Source: Acidobacteriaceae bacterium (GTDB lineage Bacteria; Acidobacteriota; Terriglobia; Terriglobales; SbA1). From it: 7,421 bases of DNA. Numbering within the stretch: the stretch's first letter is position 1; each line of letters begins with the position of its first letter. Positions 6,150 to 7,421 of the stretch are shown here, piece after piece. The translations under genes were made by a program, and so were the position numbers. Under the pieces are notes generated by a model. That model saw nothing but the letters and a program-made list of their open reading frames with translations, searched no databases and was not told where the DNA came from. The stretch is from NCBI GenBank assembly GCA_019237515.1, contig JAFAGX010000397.1, positions 1-7,421 of the forward strand, written 5' to 3'.

Positions 6150-7154
6150 ATGAGCACATTTATAGATGAAAAACCGACCCAAGTACTGGAACCATTCAAA
6201 GGAGTGAAGAAGGTTCCGTACAACGAATACTACACAGCCGGCCACCGCACCTGTCAGGGCTGCGAGTCTGCGCAAATCATGAAACTGATGGCGAAGGCTG
6301 CAGGCCCAAGGACGATTGTGTTGGGCGCCACCGGCTGCATGTATGTCGCCAACACCTCTTACTACGCAACTCCGTGGGGCGTTCCCTGGATGCACACGCA
6401 ACTGGGCAGCGCCGGTTCGGGTGCACTGGGCGTTGCAGCAGCGCTGCGGGCCCAGATGCGCAAAGGCGCCATGAAAGACGAACCGATCAACGTCATCGCG
6501 TTCTGCGGTGACGGTGGCGGCGCCGACATGGGCCTCAACGCCATCTCGGCCACCATGACCCACCCCGATTACAACCTGCTGATCCTGCTCTACGACAACG
6601 AGACATACGCCAACACGGATATCCAGATTTCCGGGACCTCGCCGTGGGGCGCAAACACCTCGTTCAGCACCCCGGGCAAGGTAAAGCGGATCATGCATCA
6701 TCGCTGGAAAAAGAATGTGGCGGGCCTCATGCTGGCGGGTCATCCGACCTGCAAGTATGTGGGAACCATCTCCACATCGTATCCACTGCAAGCGATGAAC
6801 AACGTCCGCAAAGCGTTGTCGATCGGCGGGCCTACCTTCATTCACTGCCTGAATCCGTGCCCGAAGGGCTGGGACTTCGATCCTGTGCTTTCGTTTGAGC
6901 TCGGCGAACTGGCCGTGAACACCGGCATTTGGCCTCTCTATGAAGTCGAATGCGGCAAGCTGACGCTCTACGGCAAAACCGAGGCGATCGCTAAGGGCAG
7001 AATGAAACGCCTGCCAGTCCGCGATTACCTGCTCAAGCAGGGCCGTTTCGCTCACTTCACCGACGAAGATATTGCCTTCTTCCAAAGCAAAGTGGACGAG
7101 ATGTGGGAAAAGTGGTTGGTGCCGGGAGTGATCCCGCTGCACAAAGAGATATAA
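6150..7154 (+). CDS. 2-oxoacid (probable oxalate):ferredoxin oxidoreductase, beta subunit (TPP and 4Fe-4S)
   Basis: This 334-residue protein is the catalytic TPP-pyrophosphate-binding subunit. Four cysteines match the cluster proximal to TPP: C35 and C38 (TCQGC), C63 (ATGC) and C237 (NPCPKGW). The TPP/Mg motif begins at GDGGGADMG (120-128) and closes with YDNETYANTD (148-157). SGTSPWGANTSF (161-172) corresponds to the SGATPxGA region of pyruvate enzymes. Together with alpha and gamma-delta it would form the complex that releases CO2 from its substrate and passes electrons through three clusters to ferredoxin. It lies 18 bp after alpha with AAAGGA (6137-6142) seven bases before the ATG, so the three genes should be cotranslated from one mRNA. 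The protein is cytoplasmic. An intrinsic terminator follows the stop codon. Confidence 0.9.
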   Translation: MSTFIDEKPTQVLEPFKGVKKVPYNEYYTAGHRTCQGCESAQIMKLMAKAAGPRTIVLGATGCMYVANTSYYATPWGVPWMHTQLGSAGSGALGVAAALRAQMRKGAMKDEPINVIAFCGDGGGADMGLNAISATMTHPDYNLLILLYDNETYANTDIQISGTSPWGANTSFSTPGKVKRIMHHRWKKNVAGLMLAGHPTCKYVGTISTSYPLQAMNNVRKALSIGGPTFIHCLNPCPKGWDFDPVLSFELGELAVNTGIWPLYEVECGKLTLYGKTEAIAKGRMKRLPVRDYLLKQGRFAHFTDEDIAFFQSKVDEMWEKWLVPGVIPLHKEI

Positions 7155-7160
7155 GAATGC

Positions 7161-7197
7161 CAGCCGCCTCCCGCAATCAAGGGAGGCGGTTCTTTTT
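7161..7197 (+). terminator. Strong intrinsic terminator after the oxidoreductase genes
   Basis: CCGCCTCCC (7164-7172) pairs perfectly with GGGAGGCGG (7181-7189), extended by a G-T and an A-T pair. The loop is eight bases (GCAATCAA), and the T-rich tract TTCTTTTT is at 7190-7197. It starts seven bases past the beta stop codon. It should end or attenuate the regulator/oxidoreductase transcript, so the transporter probably has its own promoter or is expressed by read-through. Confidence 0.85.
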
Positions 7198-7206
7198 CGT
7201 AACAAT

Positions 7207-7240
7207 GTTTGTCAGGAGAGATATGTAAAGACCGACAATC
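7207..7240. promoter_or_regulatory. Imperfect inverted repeat in the transporter leader, possible promoter region
   Basis: GTTTGTC (7207-7213) is repeated in inverted form as GACAATC (7234-7240), 6 of 7 matching, 20 bases apart. The region must hold any promoter used by the transporter, since the terminator ends at 7197. No convincing -35/-10 pair is present: TTGTCA (7209-7214) is followed by GACAAT (7234-7239) at a 19-base spacing, which is poor. Confidence 0.2.
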
Positions 7241-7259
7241 AATCACCCCGGAGGGTGCA

Positions 7260-7421
7260 ATGGCTACAAACGTAACCTCCTTTGTTCGCCCCGAACCCAA
7301 AACGGTCAACCGCTGGGTTCAAATGTGCGCTTGCATCATCGCGATGATGGCTATCGCGAACTTGCAATATGCATGGACGCTTTTCACAAAACCTCTTACC
7401 TCGAATTTGCATGCGACACTC
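7260..7421 (+). CDS. MFS transporter, oxalate/formate antiporter (OxlT)-like, N-terminal fragment
   Basis: The first 54 codons are present and the gene runs off the right edge. After a polar N-terminus (about 18 residues), the first membrane segment contains ACIIAMMAIANLQYAWTLF followed by TKPLTSNL. This 'IANLQYxWTLF' opening is what I recall of the oxalate/formate antiporter group of the major facilitator superfamily. These proteins sit in the inner membrane and bring in oxalate, in the classic case in exchange for formate. GGAGG (7250-7254) lies five bases before the ATG at 7260. The gene follows the oxidoreductase terminator by 62 bp, on the same strand. With only 54 residues the family call is good but the substrate is less certain; the context supports oxalate. 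Confidence 0.75.
   Translation, partial: MATNVTSFVRPEPKTVNRWVQMCACIIAMMAIANLQYAWTLFTKPLTSNLHATL

Noticed and set aside
3677..7154. Assignment as an ordinary pyruvate:ferredoxin oxidoreductase
   Set aside because: The YPIRPY replacement of YPITPS, the gamma-delta fusion in a three-gene set, and the OxlT-like neighbour fit oxalate better. Another small 2-oxoacid is not strictly excluded without an alignment or assay.
6102..7205. A 367-codon open frame on the minus strand opposite the beta subunit gene
   Set aside because: It lies almost wholly antisense to a gene with clear family motifs. Its translation is rich in H, R and C without any recognisable motif, and codon bias in the real gene explains the lack of stops.
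1..7421. CRISPR array, tRNA, rRNA, insertion sequence or phage genes
   Set aside because: I found no regularly spaced repeats, no tRNA or rRNA signatures, no transposase and no phage structural motifs in the window.

Overview
The window looks like a chromosomal segment of a soil-type bacterium with moderately high G+C. An Acidobacteriota member is my best guess. The guess rests on the short helix-turn-helix protein at 1973-2368, whose style (a 'SWKxIAxYxGRTxRTVQRWE' core) is common there, and on the mix of genes. No taxonomic marker gene is present, so this is inference only.

Left part (1-1382, minus strand): the first 15 codons of a probable pterin-4a-carbinolamine dehydratase run off the left edge. 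Upstream of it on the same strand lies a complete multi-pass membrane protein of the PAP2/inositolphosphotransferase (Aur1-like) superfamily. Middle part (1383-2915): two small helical proteins of unknown function on the plus strand (1576-1869 and 2545-2772) share a 16-residue motif. Between them is a minus-strand helix-turn-helix protein with a readable promoter. An intrinsic terminator closes the first small gene. The intergenic regions carry operator-like repeats, notably a cluster of GTCAC/GTGAC inverted repeats at 2854-2880.

Right part (2916-7421, plus strand): this is the core of the window. A FadR/GntR-type regulator is followed after 17 bp by three tightly spaced genes with strong ribosome binding sites. 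They encode a fused gamma-delta subunit (two 4Fe-4S clusters), an alpha subunit and a beta subunit (TPP and one 4Fe-4S cluster) of a 2-oxoacid:ferredoxin oxidoreductase. A strong intrinsic terminator follows, then the start of a major facilitator transporter whose N-terminus resembles oxalate/formate antiporters (OxlT).

The gamma-delta/alpha/beta layout, the YPIRPY motif in alpha where pyruvate enzymes have YPITPS, and the adjacent OxlT-like gene together point to an oxalate oxidoreductase (OOR). This enzyme type is best known from the acetogen Moorella thermoacetica and converts oxalate to two CO2 while reducing ferredoxin. The proposed unit is: transporter brings in oxalate, OOR oxidises it, and the GntR-family regulator senses oxalate or a related acid. 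The substrate assignment is inference from motifs and context; the fold and cofactor assignments are well supported by the sequence.
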